From contig NZ_CP087952.1 in assembly GCF_028752835.1 (NCBI RefSeq), positions 725,041-789,040 of the forward strand: 64,000 nucleotides of DNA, written 5' to 3'. The stretch is from Desulfosarcina sp. BuS5. Its GTDB lineage: Bacteria > Desulfobacterota > Desulfobacteria > Desulfobacterales > BuS5. Below, piece by piece: positions 63,800 through 64,000 of the stretch. The position numbers were made by a program, and so were the translations under genes. Under the pieces are notes generated by a model that worked only from the letters and a program-made list of their open reading frames with translations, was not told the DNA's origin and ran no database searches. Every line of letters starts with the position of its first letter. The stretch's first letter is position 1.

Positions 63800-63879
63800 A
63801 TGAGGGTTCGCTCAAAGATAACTTCACAGAATTTGTGTCCAAATCCGCTGTAGATTTAATTGATATTTTTAGGCAATAG
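63796..63879 (+). CDS. Possible 27-aa peptide coupled to the Crp/Fnr gene
   Basis: The ATG overlaps the regulator's TGA (ATGA), and the ORF reads MNEGSLKDNFTEFVSKSAVD then LIDIFRQ. The stop lies in the first arm of a terminator-like stem. It could be a real micro-protein or chance. No family recognised. Confidence 0.3.
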   Translation: MNEGSLKDNFTEFVSKSAVDLIDIFRQ

Positions 63880-63905
63880 CCCTACGCCCCGACCAGGGCT
63901 ATTGC
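63873..63905 (+). terminator. Strong hairpin after the Crp/Fnr gene
   Basis: GCAATAGCCCT (63873-63883) pairs perfectly with AGGGCTATTGC (63895-63905) around an 11-nt loop. Only a weak T tract (ATCAAAATTTT) follows. Nothing else is visible to the window end at 64000. Confidence 0.6.
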
Positions 63906-64000
63906 ATCAAAATTTTAGACCATTAAAAATCAAATAGTTGCGTAAGACAGCAAGCAGCATTTGTAACTTATTGATTTATCTAGAATCAAAAATCATGCTA

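Overview
The window looks like chromosomal DNA of a sulfate-reducer-like member of the Desulfobacterota (former Deltaproteobacteria, Desulfobacterales type). This is inferred from gene content: the archaeal-type start of the shikimate pathway (ADTH synthase plus type II dehydroquinate synthase), an EtfAB pair with a membrane Fe-S ETF:menaquinone oxidoreductase-like protein, two DUF362 proteins, an MSHA-type pilus locus with a sigma-54 activator, and many small toxin-antitoxin genes. No rRNA, CRISPR array, prophage or complete integrative element was seen.

Layout. 1-9.5 kb: the 3' part of manA, then an aromatic amino acid operon (ADTH synthase, DHQ synthase II, pheA, aroE, aroA, aroK, aroC, DUF362). 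It is preceded by a leader that encodes a 22-residue Phe/Tyr-rich peptide followed by terminator hairpins, i.e. a candidate transcription attenuator. 9.5-11.4 kb: a dead RelBE-like toxin-antitoxin pair; an IS4-family element sits in the antitoxin and a 19-bp duplication breaks the toxin. 11.4-12.9 kb: hisH-hisF on the minus strand. 13.1-31.2 kb: an MSHA-type IV pilus cluster (PilM/PilN fusion, PilO, PilP, secretin, ExeA-like ATPase, PilB, PilC, a membrane-bound sigma-54 activator, then pilins and minor pilins). The PilM/PilN gene carries a 67-bp insertion partly copied from etfA of this same window. A sigma-54 promoter precedes the major pilin-like gene. 24.1-35.3 kb: small toxin-antitoxin or similar modules (HigBA, MNT-HEPN, DUF4160-DUF2442 twice, ParE type, HicAB, DUF433-DUF5615 relic) lie between the pilin genes and around a partial duplicate of ispF; several toxins carry independent disabling lesions. 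32.9-49.4 kb: mostly ordinary housekeeping genes (ispF, cysS, UPF0182, nadB, an MFS transporter, queC, an M48 protease), plus a second PilB-like ATPase with a GAF domain and two tRNA-Ser genes. 49.6-64 kb: PilZ, MgtC, DUF362-ferredoxin, etfA/etfB/EMO, a GntR regulator, transketolase, a radical SAM protein, an AsmA-like protein and a Crp/Fnr regulator.

Four families of small repeats are scattered through the region: MITE-like elements with inverted ends and exchangeable palindromic cores, arrays of GGCC/GCGC mini-hairpins that sometimes run into gene 3' ends, imperfect inverted repeats built from short iterations, and isolated palindromes. The points most worth following up are the Phe/Tyr attenuator, the etfA-templated insertion, the sigma-54 activator/pilin promoter pair, the toxin-antitoxin graveyard inside the pilus operon, and the mini-hairpin arrays.
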